Of a stretch of 64,000 nucleotides of DNA, positions 41,575 through 52,648 are shown one piece after another. The first letter of the stretch is position 1, and every line of letters starts with the position of its first letter. Position numbers and translations under genes: made by a program. Origin of the DNA: Ahaetulla prasina. Taxonomy: Eukaryota; Chordata; Lepidosauria; Squamata; Colubridae. The stretch is from contig NC_080543.1 of NCBI RefSeq assembly GCF_028640845.1, forward strand, positions 91,687,825-91,751,824. The letters are read 5' to 3'. Under the pieces are notes generated by a model that made no database searches, was not told where the DNA came from, and saw only the letters and a list, made by a program, of their open reading frames with translations.

Positions 41575-43389
41575 GTGAAAGATGAGCAAAAATGGTTAAA
41601 ACTGGCATTAATATATTCCTTAGGGTCGCTATTTTCTGCTTTTCTCTCTCAGAATATATACATGGCTAACATAAATGATTCTGTTAACTATGCTAAGCCA
41701 GACATTTACATGCATTTCACATGCTGTGCAACATTCAACAATATTTTTTTCAATTAGCATAATCATGGTAGCATAGAATGATACATCTGGAAAAAAACAA
41801 AAGATCTTCAAATAGGCTTGGACCTCCAATGCAAGAATATTGCAAGGCTGATATATACAATGAAGGACATAATTTATCATGGACCCAGAAAGAGAAGTAA
41901 AGCTATGAAATAAATGGTTACTAGCTCCCAATTATTTCTGACATTAATGTAAATCAACACATGATGGAAATAGAAATTTCAGAATGCCCAATCAATGGTC
42001 CTCTGGTTGGAAAGTCTGAAAAGTTCTGTTATAAATCTCTAGAGAGCATGAAGTTGGAAATGGGTTCAAATACCAAGGTTCATAAGTGACATCTTTCCCC
42101 AATTTATTTTTACATTTCTTGTAATTTCTTCTAGATGACTTTTTTTTTGCTTTTTTGTTTTACAACAACATAAGTTAGTTAAAGGTAAAAGACTTAACCC
42201 AACTAGTTTTTTTCTTCATTTCCCTCTCTTCCTCATTGAAAATGGATTGCAATCATTTATTATTTGCCACTACAACAACATCTTATTATCTCAAGATGTA
42301 ACAATTGCAATTTAAAACATTTTTGTAATTATTATGTTGTTTAAGCACAACTGAACACACAGACAGACAATGTGAGAATTCCATTTGCAGTTGCAAAGAA
42401 ACACTTCACAAAAAAACACTTGTTAAGATGTTCTTTAAACTTGTATCCCAACAAGTGTTAGGATATCACAATTCATTTTTTCAAAATACCAAACATAGAA
42501 TAATTCAACATAATCCTAGCTCTTCAGAGGGGCTCTGCTTCTTATGTGGAGAAATATAAGCATATATTTAATCTAATTCTTGTTGAAATTGGCAGGAATT
42601 AAAAAAAAACCTTCACTATAGATAGATAATGTTCATCAGGATTAAGAAAAGCATTTGTATACAGAATGTTTCTGTTTATAGAGTCTTGAGTGCTCTTTGA
42701 GTTTGGTGTTTGCTTACACATGTTTAGTTACCCAACTAGATGATATCGTCAATGCTAGAAGGGAGTGGAGTTTGCTTTCTGTTTACTCCTTGGTAGTTTC
42801 TTGATTAAACTGTTCTTTGCTTCCTGATTGTTTGTCTGCTGTTAATCCTGGTGTTAATCCCTGCTTGTCTGGCTATTGATTGCTGGCAAGTTAGCTTCTG
42901 GAAGCTTGGTACTCAATCAAATCAGCCATCACATGGTTTCTGGCTGTCTACTTCTCTTTCCTTCCACCTTTCCCAACATTTTAATCTTCTCCTCTAATGG
43001 TCAGGCTGCAACACAGCCAATGTTTTTGCAATCCCACTTGCCAGAAAAATTTAGAGGTGACCAGGACCAATTACTGACCTTCACAACTCCGTATGAACTG
43101 CTTACGACAGGCAGACAGCAGAGTTTCACGCAGACTGCAACAAGGTGACTTTTGTGTTAATCTTACTAAAGGAAGGGACTGTGCAGTAAATGGACCATAC
43201 CTATCATTGAGGGTAATGACACAGCGGTGTACAATTATAAAGACTTCATGTGAAAATGTAAAGGATACTTCATCAATTTAATATGACAGTAACAGCAAGT
43301 TGGGAGATCACAAAGGCAGAGGAAAGGAGCTGCATATCTGCACTTTGTTCCATGACCCAGATTCAGATTTCTCTGGGAACATGGAACAG
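41575..43389. other. Non-coding stretch
   Basis: No gene is recognised. It is mostly AT-rich up to 42640. I could not place 42690-43290 in a family. Confidence 0.4.
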
Positions 43390-43660
43390 GTGACTAAAAC
43401 TGATGGGGGAGGTGACTGACAGAGGAAATGGCCTTGAGAGACAGGAGGAAGAGCACTTACCAAGACCAAAATCAGATAAAATAAATCTGAGTCTGGGACA
43501 GAACTGTAACTTGAAAAACCGGTCTCAGAGAAGACCCTTCTTTGTTTTCAAGAAGATAATGGGAGAGAGAGGGAAGGTAAGTGCATTCAAACTTGCAAGA
43601 TTCTGTTGCTATATCTTTATAATAAAATAATATTGGCCTGCATGACCTCAGTTTTGTAGA
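43390..43660 (+). repeat. Diverged copy of the 314-bp LTR family
   Basis: CAAGATTCTGTTGCTATATC and TTATAATAAAATAATATTGG parallel the 3' half of the LTR at 44462-44775. The 5' half is too diverged to bound. Confidence 0.35.
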
Positions 43661-43889
43661 TTTTCTATCTTGAAGGGCTGACATCTCTTAGTTCTTTCCA
43701 TTAATATATCCAAAATGTGATAACTTGATCCTAGTCATTTGTGCTCAAGTAAAAATTAAATTGATTTATTGGATGATCCATTTGTTTACTTTCTTGGCTG
43801 TCCATGGTATTTTCAGGAGTCTAGTCCAACAGCAAGTTCAAAAGCCAAGACAATACTTATTTTATCTCACTTCTTAAAAGTCCAACTTT

Positions 43890-44461
43890 TTCCCATAGAT
43901 TGTCACATAAAATGCCATTGATGTACAGTTCTGATTCTGATCTTTATATGTATAAACAGATCATGAAAACTGTCTTTTTCCAAGATCTTCACTAGTGCTC
44001 TGAGAAGGCTAGTATGTAATGAATATCTTGACCGGAACCCCTCTACTTTGATAGCCGGTCCTAAAAAACAGAGGCTATCTATCACTTCTATATTCTCATT
44101 AACAGTTCTATGGCTGGTTGTTGTACTTTATTCCATCATCTTAAATTTAATCTTAATCCCTTTTTTCAGTGTGTTCCTTGATTTTCATTACTAAATCTTG
44201 CATATCACTTGCATTTGTAGCTATCAGAGCAGTATCATCAGAACAGTAAAGTTTATTGATGTTTCTTTCTATATATAGTTATACTGTATATAGTAGTTAT
44301 AAAACTACATTCATCTTCTTCCAATCCACTTCCTTCAATATATATTTAGCATACAGACTGAATAAATAAGGGAAGAATATACAACCCTGTCTCACTCCTT
44401 TGTCAGCTTGGAGTCAGTTGGTTTTATACAATATATTCTGCCCAAATTGAGCTTCTTGACC
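43890..44461 (-). mobile_element. RTE/BovB-like LINE relic, part 1
   Basis: On the minus strand it encodes RNINKLYCSDDTALIATNAS with an SDD catalytic box, then MQDLVMKIKEHTEKR and DSLCFLGPAIKVEGF. These blocks parallel the RT region of RTE/BovB LINEs. Stops and shifts are many. The frame at 43903-44085 holds the last block. Confidence 0.55.
44452..44461. repeat. 10-bp duplication CTTCTTGACC, left
   Basis: The same ten bases are at 44776-44785, after the LTR. Confidence 0.75.
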
Positions 44462-44775
44462 TGTACAAAGTTTCTCTCGGCCTTTCCAGGTAGACCAGAC
44501 AGGAACCACAAGCAAATTAGCTAATTCTACTTTATTCTAGGGATATATTAACAGAATCTTGTAAATGTGATAGTACAACTCTCCCATTGTCTCTTTTACA
44601 GAATGAGAAGTTAGGGAGGTTCCTTTTGGAGTTTTTTCTCTGCCCGTTATGCAGATGCAGGCTATGTCGTCTCTTATCTGGTCATTCCTGAGGCAGCATC
44701 TTTTTCCCCATCTGCCAAGGTCATTCCCACATAATTTACAATTTTGCACAAGGACAATTAAATATTCCAAGAGCA
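44462..44775 (-). repeat. LTR-like insertion, 314 bp
   Basis: The minus strand begins TGCTCTTGGAATATTTAATT and ends AAACTTTGTACA, with TG-CA ends. AATAAAG is present on the minus strand near 44540. It interrupts the RTE/BovB-like reading frame. Related pieces are at 43390-43660 and 54800-55015. The flanking repeat of 10 bp is longer than LTR integrases usually make. Confidence 0.6.
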
Positions 44776-44785
44776 CTTCTTGACC

Positions 44786-44880
44786 AATACAACCGAAAGT
44801 CTTTCTAAGCACATATTGATTTATTTGTTTGTATTTTTTGGCTTTCTCAATTATCCAGTGTACATTAACAACAATGCCTT
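44786..44880 (-). mobile_element. RTE/BovB-like LINE relic, part 2
   Basis: On the minus strand, WIIEKAKKYKQIN followed by KTFGCIG resembles the region before and at motif A of RTE/BovB RT. Part 1 continues it after the LTR. Confidence 0.5.
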
Positions 44881-45013
44881 GTGTATCTTAGCCTTTTTTA
44901 AAGCCAGTTTAAACATCCAGAATCGTATTCCCACACCTACAATTGATCACTCTCTGTTCAATCACTATAAGCTTCAGGCAACTCCTCTTCTAACCAGGAT
45001 TAAGGCTATAGAG

Positions 45014-45150
45014 CAGGGGTGTCAAACTCATGTTGTCATGGTGGCATCAGTTAATGTATCAGGATGTTTTTCCCCTCTTCACTAAATCTGGCGTTGGTGT
45101 GGTCAGCATGTGATGCATCTGACCTGTGGGCTGGGAGTTTGACAGTCCTG
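45014..45150. mobile_element. hAT-type MITE, 137 bp
   Basis: It starts CAGGGGTGTCAAACTCA and ends GAGTTTGACAGTCCTG. An exact 8-bp duplication CTATAGAG flanks it (45006-45013 and 45151-45158). Confidence 0.88.
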
Positions 45151-45158
45151 CTATAGAG

Positions 45159-45775
45159 CATTTTAGAAGATGCATTTATTAGCGGACGACCATTACTGTA
45201 TTTTGGCAAAACATTTCGTTTATTTCCTTGTAGCATTTTAATAAGGGTAATTTATGCCTAAACTATTATGGAGGAAAAATATAATGAGCATATATTAAAC
45301 CATTAAATATAGTAAATAATTTTACTGCATTAATCCTACATACTGTATTTTTTTATGCTTTTCATTGATTGCATCTTAAACTTTGTATATATTTATTCCT
45401 TGTATTTCCATCAAGAAAACTAAGTTGTATTAAGTTTAACAGCTCTTTCTTATAAATACTTGCATCTTGATATCCAAAAGGAACTGAAATCCTTCTTCAA
45501 AATTAAATGGAAGTCATGGTTGGTGGATCTGTTTATGTATTAACTTTAGACTGATAAATTTGTATTATTGTTATGAAATCAAACGTTAAGAAGGAAATCA
45601 ATTGTTTTCTTCACAGCTGCTGTGGCACTTACAAGATGACTCACTAGAACATCCCTGTTAGGATCAGAACATTCACTTTTTAAATAAATGGAGAATATGT
45701 GAGAATATGATTCATGCTCAGTTCATGTAAGTCTATTAAGGAAAAAGCTCAAATTCACAAATGCCTTTTCGGTAA
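45159..45775. other. AT-rich non-coding stretch
   Basis: Nothing is recognised in this stretch. Confidence 0.5.
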
Positions 45776-45788
45776 AATATATATATAC

Positions 45789-45820
<32 letters not shown>

Positions 45821-45825
45821 ATATA
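45776..45825. repeat. (TA)n/(TATACA)n left of foldback copy B
   Basis: A TA-rich run abuts the foldback element at its left end. Confidence 0.85.
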
Positions 45826-45912
45826 TTTGTTTTCTGAGGTTTTCGCGGGTGTTTGTATGTAGGTCTTTGGTTATTCGGGTTTTCTCCCGCGTAAAATTGG
45901 AAGTGTCTTGGC

Positions 45913-45946
45913 GACGTTTCGACGAAGTCTCATTCGTCATCTTCAG
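45913..45946 (-). other. Hammerhead-like core, copy B left arm
   Basis: The minus strand has CTGAAGA, GACGAA paired perfectly with TTCGTC, then GAAACGTC. It is the best preserved block of the six family-1 arms. Confidence 0.5.
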
Positions 45947-46006
45947 CCTTCAGCTTCGTGCTACTTTAGCGATCACACATTGCTCCCAGTAGCACGAAGC
46001 TGAAGC

Positions 46007-46040
46007 CTGAAGATGACAAAGGAGACTTCGTCGAAACGTC
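46007..46040 (+). other. Hammerhead-like core, copy B right arm
   Basis: The plus strand has the same order with GACAAA opposite TTCGTC (one mismatch). Confidence 0.45.
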
Positions 46041-46091
46041 GCCAAGACACTTCCAATTTTACGTGGGAGAAAACCCGAATAACCAAAGACC

Positions 46092-46094
<3 letters not shown>

Positions 46095-46168
<74 letters not shown>

Positions 46169-46178
46169 GTATGTATAT
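46095..46178. repeat. (TA)n then (TATG)n right of copy B
   Basis: About 60 bases of TA are followed by TATG units. Confidence 0.95.
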
Positions 46179-46579
46179 ATACACAAAGTATTGGGCAAAA
46201 GTGTGTGCATGTGCGTGTGTGTGTATAGTACTGTGCAAAAGTATTAGGCAGTTGTGCAAAAATTCTGTAAACTAAGAATGCTTTCAAAAAAAGAGGTGTT
46301 AATAGTTTATTTTTATCAACTAACAAAATGGGAAGAAATGAACAGAACAGGAAATACAAATCAAATCAACAGAGAGAGAGAGACAGAGAGAGAGAGACAG
46401 AGGGGCAGAGACAGAGACAGAAATAGACAGACACAACATAAACATCATTATTCCCAATCCAATAATACAATTTTTTTCAGTGTCAGAGGTTACTTTATTT
46501 TCTTTGTTATAATAAAGTCATATTACTTTATATATAATTAATATGTAAATATATATACATAATATATAACATATAACTA
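46179..46579. other. Non-coding stretch with (GT)n and (GA)n runs
   Basis: GTGTGTGT (46214-46224) and a purine run with GAGA and CAGA units (46370-46430) are visible. No gene is recognised. Confidence 0.6.
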
Positions 46580-46657
46580 ATAAGGTTAGCTCTGGCGAAA
46601 GACTTGATTTGTTCCCCCTCATCCTGTCATCTGAAAATTGACCCAACAGGAAGTGAA

Positions 46658-46788
46658 GGTGTCCATGAGGGCCAATGACGCAACAACGAATCTGAAAACA
46701 ATAACAAGATATTATGAACAGCTAGGGAAGAAAGTTAAAGAATTAGGAGCACAAGTGATGTTTTTAAATATACTTCCAACAAAAGGAT
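46658..46788 (+). pseudogene. CR1 ORF1 esterase-like remnant
   Basis: The frame VSMRANDATTN followed by YYEQLGKKVKELGAQVMFLN and ILPTKG matches the CR1 ORF1 esterase layout, where a GTND block is followed by a helix and a VxxxxxLP strand. The usual GTND is RAND here. It ends at a stop soon after. Confidence 0.55.
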
Positions 46789-46993
46789 AACTTCCAATGA
46801 GGGGAGCAAATTGAACCACTGACTTAAAAACTGGTGTCATCAAGAGAATTCTGTTTCCTAGACCAGGATCTGCATTGCCTACATGAAGGGCTACTGGCAA
46901 GGATAGAGTGAACCTCACAAGAACTGGGAAAAAATATTCAGAAAACAACTGTCTCCAAGCAAAAACCACTAGATAACCAATCATACATGGAGA

Positions 46994-47081
46994 AAAGAAG
47001 AAGAAGAAGAAGAAGAAGAAGAAGAAGAAGAAGAAGAAGAAGAAGAAGAAGAAGAAGAAGAAGAAGAAGAAGAAGAAGAAA
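46994..47081. repeat. (GAA)n microsatellite, about 29 units
   Basis: It is an uninterrupted run of AAG/GAA between the ORF1 remnant and the endonuclease of the CR1. It gives poly-Lys or poly-Glu on one strand and poly-Phe on the other, which are not genes. Confidence 0.97.
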
Positions 47082-47875
47082 ATGTACAGTGAAGTAGAGA
47101 ATAATGGAAAGGCTGGAAAACCCATTTACAAACTAGGAGATATAATAAATATACCCAAAAATATAAGTATACCTAAGACCCACAAAGGTCTTAAATCCCT
47201 GTACATGAATGCTAAAAGTTTAGGGGAAAAGGGGGAATTTGAAGTACTAGTACATAAAGGTAGATATGATATAGTTGTCATTACTGAAAAATAGTGGGAT
47301 GAAACTCATGACTGGAATGTAGTGATGGAATGATACAGACTTCAAAAGAAACAGACTTAACAAAAGAGGAGGTGGAGTTGCACTATACATAAAAGGTCAC
47401 TACATCTCTACAGAAATCCACAAAACCAAAAATGAAAATCTCCTAGAATCCATATGGGTCAATATAAAAGGAAAAAAGAATGACACTGCTATAGGAGTAT
47501 ACTACAGACCACCCAATCAAGCAGAAGAAATAGAAGAACTTTTTGCTAAACAATTAAAAATGTATGTAGGAAGCATACCACAGTGGTAATGGGAGACTTT
47601 AACTATCCTGATATCAACTTGAAGACAAACTCTGCAGCAAGTGGGAGATCAAATAGGTTTTCAACCAACCTAGCTGACAACTTTGTCATTGAAAAGTTAG
47701 AGGAGGAAAATGGATGAAAAGCTATGCTGGACCTAATTCTTACTAATAGAGAAGAAGTGATAATGGGAATTGAAGTTGCTGGAACTTTGGGAGAGAGTGA
47801 CCATGTCATATTGGAATTCAATATAATGCAAACACAAGCAATAGAAAATAATCCAGCCTACTGGATTATTAAACT
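47082..47875 (+). pseudogene. CR1 ORF2 endonuclease domain, broken
   Basis: Pieces read GLKSLYMNAKSLGEKGEF and YDIVVITE (start of an AP-like endonuclease), GGGVALYIKG, GVYYRPPNQAEEIEEL, then MGDFNYPDIN (47585-47610) and a GESDHVILEF block (47788-47820). These are the conserved endonuclease blocks of CR1. A stop after VVITEK and frame shifts near 47580 and 47716 break it. The enzyme would nick target DNA to prime reverse transcription. Confidence 0.85.
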
Positions 47876-48195
47876 TTAAAAGAGCTAATTTTAACTAACA
47901 CAGAGAGACCCTAAGAAAAATCCCATGGATAAAAATCCTAAAGGGGAAAACAACTCAAGAAGCATGGGAAACTTTTAAAAATATGATCATAAAAGACCAG
48001 TCCAACACAATATCATTGAAAAACAAAAACAAGAAATCCAAGAAGAAACCAACATGGTTGCACTATCTGATAAACTGAAAGACAAAAAGGCTAAGTGTAA
48101 AAATGAAAGAGGGGCACACAACTAAGGCAAAGTATCAGCAGATAGACCAAATCTGCAAAAATTAAATCAGGAAAGCAAAGGCTCAAAAAGAGCAA

Positions 48196-48436
48196 TGACT
48201 TATCAATAGCACTTAGACTTATATACCACTTCACAGTGCTTTACAACCTCTCTAAACAGTTTACAGTGTCAGCATATTGTCCCCAAAAACCTGGTTCCTC
48301 ATTTTACCAACCTCGGAAGGATGGAAGTCTGAGTCAACCTTGAGCCGGTGAGACTCAAACTGCTGAATTGCTGGCAGCTGGCAGTTAGCAGAAGTAGCCT
48401 GCAGTAGTACATTCTAACCACTGCATCAAAACAGCT
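48196..48436 (-). mobile_element. SINE (TATATACC-end family) inserted in CR1
   Basis: Minus-strand reading starts at the tRNA-like head near 48430 with GCAGTGGTTAGAATG (A-box region). A B-box-like GTTTGAGTCTC lies near 48363-48350. It closes with CACTGTGAAGTGGTATATAA. This end is typical of widespread lizard and snake SINEs. Confidence 0.75.
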
Positions 48437-49330
48437 CTTATAACAAAATTCAAAGATAATTTTAAAACAGTTTCTTTCAACATGTAAATAACAAGAAAAA
48501 AGCCAAAGAAACAATAGGTTCACTTAACAGAGAAGATGACAAGGAAGTAATAGGCAGCAGAGAGAAAGCAAAACTCCTTAATTCATTCTTTGCATCAGTC
48601 TTCACACAAAAAGAAACTATAGCTCTGCCAACCAACAAAGAACTGTAAAAGACAGACTAGAAATAATTAAAATAAGCAGGAAAATGGTTATAGAACACTT
48701 GTCTGATTTTGATGAATATAAATCACGGGGACCTGACAGATTATATCTCAGAGTTCTGAAGGAACTGGCAGATGTTATCTCAAAATGAACATCTAGAAAC
48801 AAATAGAGATATAATTAGCAGCCAGCACAGGTTTGTTAAAAACAGATCATGCCAAACCAATCTCATGCCATTCTTTGACAAAGTGACTAAATTAGTAGAC
48901 CAGCAAAATTCTATGGACATAGTATATTTAGACATCAGCAAGGCATTCAACAAAGTAGACTACAACTTACTTCCTGTAAACTAGAAAAATGTGAAATAGA
49001 TAGCATCACCACAAGATTTATAACTGACTGACAAACCATATTCAATGTATAGTCCTTAATGCTATTACATCTACATGGAAGGAAGGAAGCAGTTGGGTAC
49101 CACAAGGTTCTATCTTAGGCCCAATAGACTTTAGTATCTTCATAAATGACTTAGCTGAGGGAATAGAAGGGGAATTCATCAAATTTGCAGATGACACTAA
49201 GCTGGCAGGGATAGGTAACACCCCAGAAGATAGGATCCAGAATGATCTTGACAGACTTGAACAATGGCCCCGATCCAAAAACATGAAATTTTTTTCTCTA
49301 CATGAAATGTAGAGAAAAGTAAGGTTTTAC
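48437..49330 (+). pseudogene. CR1 ORF2 reverse transcriptase, broken
   Basis: Pieces include RFVKNRSCQTNLMPFFDKVT and MDIVYLDISKAFNKVDY (motif A aspartate, 48915-48960). They continue with SWVPQGSILGP, then GEFIKFADDTKLAG with the catalytic FADD (49175-49205). Several stops interrupt the pieces. Confidence 0.85.
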
Positions 49331-49593
49331 ACTTGGGCAGGGAAAACAAAAGTACAAGTACAGATTAGGTAAAACCTGGTTCAGAAACAGTAACTGTGAG
49401 AGGGACCTTGAAGTCCTAGTGGATGATCACTTAAACATGAGTCAGTAGTTGTAACAGTCAGCAGCAGCCACCAAAAAAAAAAGCGCTAATTCAATTCTTG
49501 GTTGTATAAACAGAGGCATAGAATCAAAATCATATGAATTATTAGTACTGCTTTAGAAAGCCTTAGTAAGGCCACACCTGGAATACTGAGACT

Positions 49594-50028
49594 TTGGAAA
49601 AAATGCAAAGAAGAGCAACTAAGATGATTAAAGACCTGGAGACTAAAACATATGAAGAAAAGTTGCAGGACTTGGGTTTAGCTAGTCTAAAGAGAAGCAG
49701 TAGGGGGGACATGATAGCAGTTTTCCAGTACTTGAGGGGCTGCCATAAAGAAGAGGGGCTGCCACAAAGAAGAGGGGATCCACCAGAGAGCAGGACAAGA
49801 AACAATGGATGGAAACTAATCAAGGAGAGAAGCAACCTGGAATTAAGGAGAAATTTCTAACAGTGAGGACAATTAACCAGTGGAACAGCTTGCATTCAGA
49901 AGTTGTGGGTGCTTCATCACTGGGGATTTTGAAGAAGAGACTGGACAATTACTTGTCTGAAATGGTATAGGATCTTCTGTTTGAGCAGGGAGCTGGACTA
50001 GAAGATCTCCAAGGTCCCTTCCAGCTTT

Positions 50029-50030
<2 letters not shown>
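49594..50030 (+). pseudogene. CR1 ORF2 C-terminal block and 3' UTR
   Basis: MQRRATKMIKDLETKTYEEK and LQDLGLASLKRSSRGDMIAV match the CR1 C-terminus. AATTAACCAGTGGAACAGCT and GGACTAGAAGATCTCCAAGG are the CR1 3' end. Confidence 0.85.
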
Positions 50031-50059
<29 letters not shown>

Positions 50060-50062
50060 ATG
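50031..50062. repeat. (TTGA)n tail repeat
   Basis: TGAT/TTGA units directly follow the CR1 3' end. Confidence 0.85.
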
Positions 50063-52219
50063 AATTTATTTCTGAAATTCACAGTGAAAGTGAATTTAGG
50101 TTGCTGCCAAAGATAAAAAGATTACTTAAAACAGCTTTTTCTAACCCAAGCCATTTTAAGGGGTGACTAGAACTTTCAATATTCTAATGAAATGTGTGAT
50201 CAATCACTACACTTGCTGGAATGTGAGGGCTACATCATATACAAAAGGCTGTTTCTTCCACCCGAACGACCAGAGCTCAAATTATGCAGACAACATGGCA
50301 TTCCTATTGGCTAATATTCTGTTACCTATTATTTCTGACCTCTACGCAGTCATGCTGACTTGGAGTACATATCTCTGAGTACAGATCCTGTGTTATTAGA
50401 TCCAGATTCTGCAGAGAGTTGTATTTATGTATAAATTAATTTAGTTACATTTCCGGTTCAGAAGTCTTTGTTCAATGCAAGAAGGTCAAGTAGAGCACCT
50501 AATTCAAAAAGTTTTCAAGAACTAAATAGAAATTTTAAAATTAATGAGTGCTATGTTATTTACCATTATGCTTTGTTAATCACTGCTATGTTATAAATAA
50601 CATAGGAAAAATCAGCTTAATTTGGTTTTTTTCTTTTTTTCTTTTGCTTCTAGGCATAAAATTGGTGCTTCAAGCAACTATGAGATATAAGGGAAGTGGA
50701 TGACTTCTTATAACATCTCTAGAAAAGGTCAGAATAAACTATATGACAAATAAATCAAAATAAATATTACATTGAAGCATATTGGCATTGAGATCAATTA
50801 GACTTAACACAAACTGTGGCTGAATCATGTTCATAACTTTTCACTGAAAATGTCAATTTTTAAAATAAAAAAACCCTCACATTTTACCCTTATAGATGCC
50901 CGTCAGAAACAATGAGCATCAACTTTCAACCATCCGTGGATGATAATATGCCCCAAGACATACTCTGAGTGACAACGTAGCTCTGACTTCCGACTTCCAG
51001 AAATATGAAAAACCCAATTTTTTAGAATGCTGCTTATTTTATCAGTTGACATGAGGTTCATGAGATTCATCTTAAATTTCATTCTCTAAAATGTTAATGA
51101 AAAATGGCTCTTCTTGAAACTCTCAAGCTATTTTAAACAGATGTTACAATTTCTATATGATTCTATTTATTGTAGAAAGAAATTTAAAATATTTGTCCTA
51201 AGTGGTCCGGAGCAAAGCTGTATGAAATTAGTATGCTGCATCTTTGTCGAAAGAAAAAGAAAAAACTAGCTTCTGTAAGTAATTTATTTCATTTCAGAAT
51301 TTCCAAGAAACAAATGCATATATTATTTCTGAGAAAATGTGACTGATATACATACATCACCTGTAATATATTGGTATATACGTATTATCATTACAATTTA
51401 TTTAAATATGATTTACAACATTCTCCAATGTGATCTTTCAGATGTATTGAATGTCCAACCCACAATTCAAGGTTTATGGAACTAAATCCAAGGATTGCCT
51501 AATGGAACTAATTTTACTCCCCCCCCCACCCCAACATCTATTATGTTACTACTTTGTTACAATGGCTCTTCCAGCTGGAATTGTCTAACACTCTGTAGTT
51601 CATGCATAGACTTGTTCAGAAGATGGATTCAACTATCAAGTCGGTCAGAACACAACATTAATTACTGAATCAGTGTGGATTATTATATTAACTCAACTGG
51701 AGCACTGTATTATGTTTACTTAGTGGAAGCAAAAATATATTTTTGCAAAAATCAATAAAATATGATTTATTACACAAATGTCAATCCTATTCCTGATTTG
51801 AAACACTTTGTCCTACTCTGGAAGTTTAGCAAAATGGGCTTCTAATCTGCAGAATTAATAATTATTAAAGCTGTAAAGAAAATAATATGCTGAAGATCAT
51901 AAACTATCTTTTCAAAACATATGTAATATAAATCTCTTCCAGGAACCCAGTCATTGCTATAAACATCAATCATTCTGAGAATAGCAGGAAATGAATCTCA
52001 CAAAGCAATGGAGGAAAAGGGCTTAAAATAACAGTAGTTTTGTTTTTAGGAGCAAACTGAAAATTCAAGACATACATTATGATTTTAGCCTGATTTTCTG
52101 GGGTTTGATTATTTCTGAAGTCTGGTATTTCTTTGTATATCAGTAGAGATATACTGACAACTATCAAACCCAAGGATTCATTTTAAAACAGGATTATTAG
52201 TTATTCAATCTTGAGGCAT
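50063..52219. other. Long AT-rich stretch without recognised content
   Basis: Over 2.1 kb no repeat family or gene is recognised. A C-run with CCCCACCCC lies near 51520-51533. Confidence 0.45.
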
Positions 52220-52369
52220 AAAGTTTGCAGAAAATGCACGCCCCTTATAGTCCTATATAGTCCTAAGAGGACTATAAGGGGCATGCATAAGAGCACAAAA
52301 GTGCCTACCGTTCCTGTCCTATTGTTCCCTTCATTATATCAAATTAATATAGCTGATGCGTATTCTTTA

Positions 52370-52371
<2 letters not shown>
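52220..52371 (+). mobile_element. CR1-group LINE family 2 tail, left half, with inverted duplication
   Basis: AAGAGGACTATAAGGGGCAT and GTGCCTACCGTTCCTGTCCT match the LINE tail at 28499-28667 and the reverse of 29100-29165. Its first 50 bases fold: CCCCTTATAGTCCT pairs with AGGACTATAAGGGG. Confidence 0.78.

Positions 52372-52420
<49 letters not shown>
52372..52420. repeat. (TA)n left of foldback copy C
   Basis: It is an uninterrupted TA run. Confidence 0.97.
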
Positions 52421-52425
<5 letters not shown>

Positions 52426-52501
52426 CTGAGGTTTTCGTGGGTGTTTGTATGTAGGTCTTTGGTTATTGGGTTTCTCCGCGTAAAATTGGAAGTGTCTTGG
52501 C

Positions 52502-52534
52502 GACGTTTGACAAAGTCTCATTCGTCATCTTCAG
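52502..52534 (-). other. Hammerhead-like core, copy C left arm, damaged
   Basis: The G of the GAAA box is missing (GTCAAACGTC), so catalysis would not be expected. Confidence 0.45.
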
Positions 52535-52579
52535 GCTTCAGCTTCGTGCTTCTGGGAGCAAGAAGCACAAAGCTGAAGC

Positions 52580-52612
52580 CTGAAGATAACTAATGAGACT
52601 TTGTCAAACGTC
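52580..52612 (+). other. Hammerhead-like core, copy C right arm, damaged
   Basis: The same G is missing, and the stem is weakened (AACTAA opposite TTTGTC). Confidence 0.45.
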
Positions 52613-52648
52613 GCCAAGACACTTCCAATTTTACATGGAGAAAACCAA

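Larger units (their letters stand above)
45826..46094. mobile_element. Foldback element, family 1, copy B
   Basis: Left arm 45826-45970 starts TTTGTTTTCTGAGGTTTTCG and includes GTAGGTCTTTGGTTATTCGG. The right arm 45988-46094 is its complement down to CCGAATAACCAAAGACCTAC. The spacer is only about 20 bases. Runs of TA lie on both sides. The arms are close to the family consensus as judged from the three copies. Confidence 0.78.
46580..50030 (+). mobile_element. Nearly full-length CR1 LINE, decayed
   Basis: In order it has an ORF1 esterase-like remnant, a GAA microsatellite, the endonuclease, the RT and the CR1 3' UTR. The UTR ends GAAGATCTCCAAGGTCCCTT, then (TTGA)n. A SINE is inserted at 48196-48436. 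Many stops and shifts mean it is inactive. The 5' boundary near 46580 is approximate. Confidence 0.85.

Noticed and set aside
46712..47125. Minus-strand frame with a poly-Phe run
   Set aside because: It is the complement of the GAA microsatellite inside CR1.
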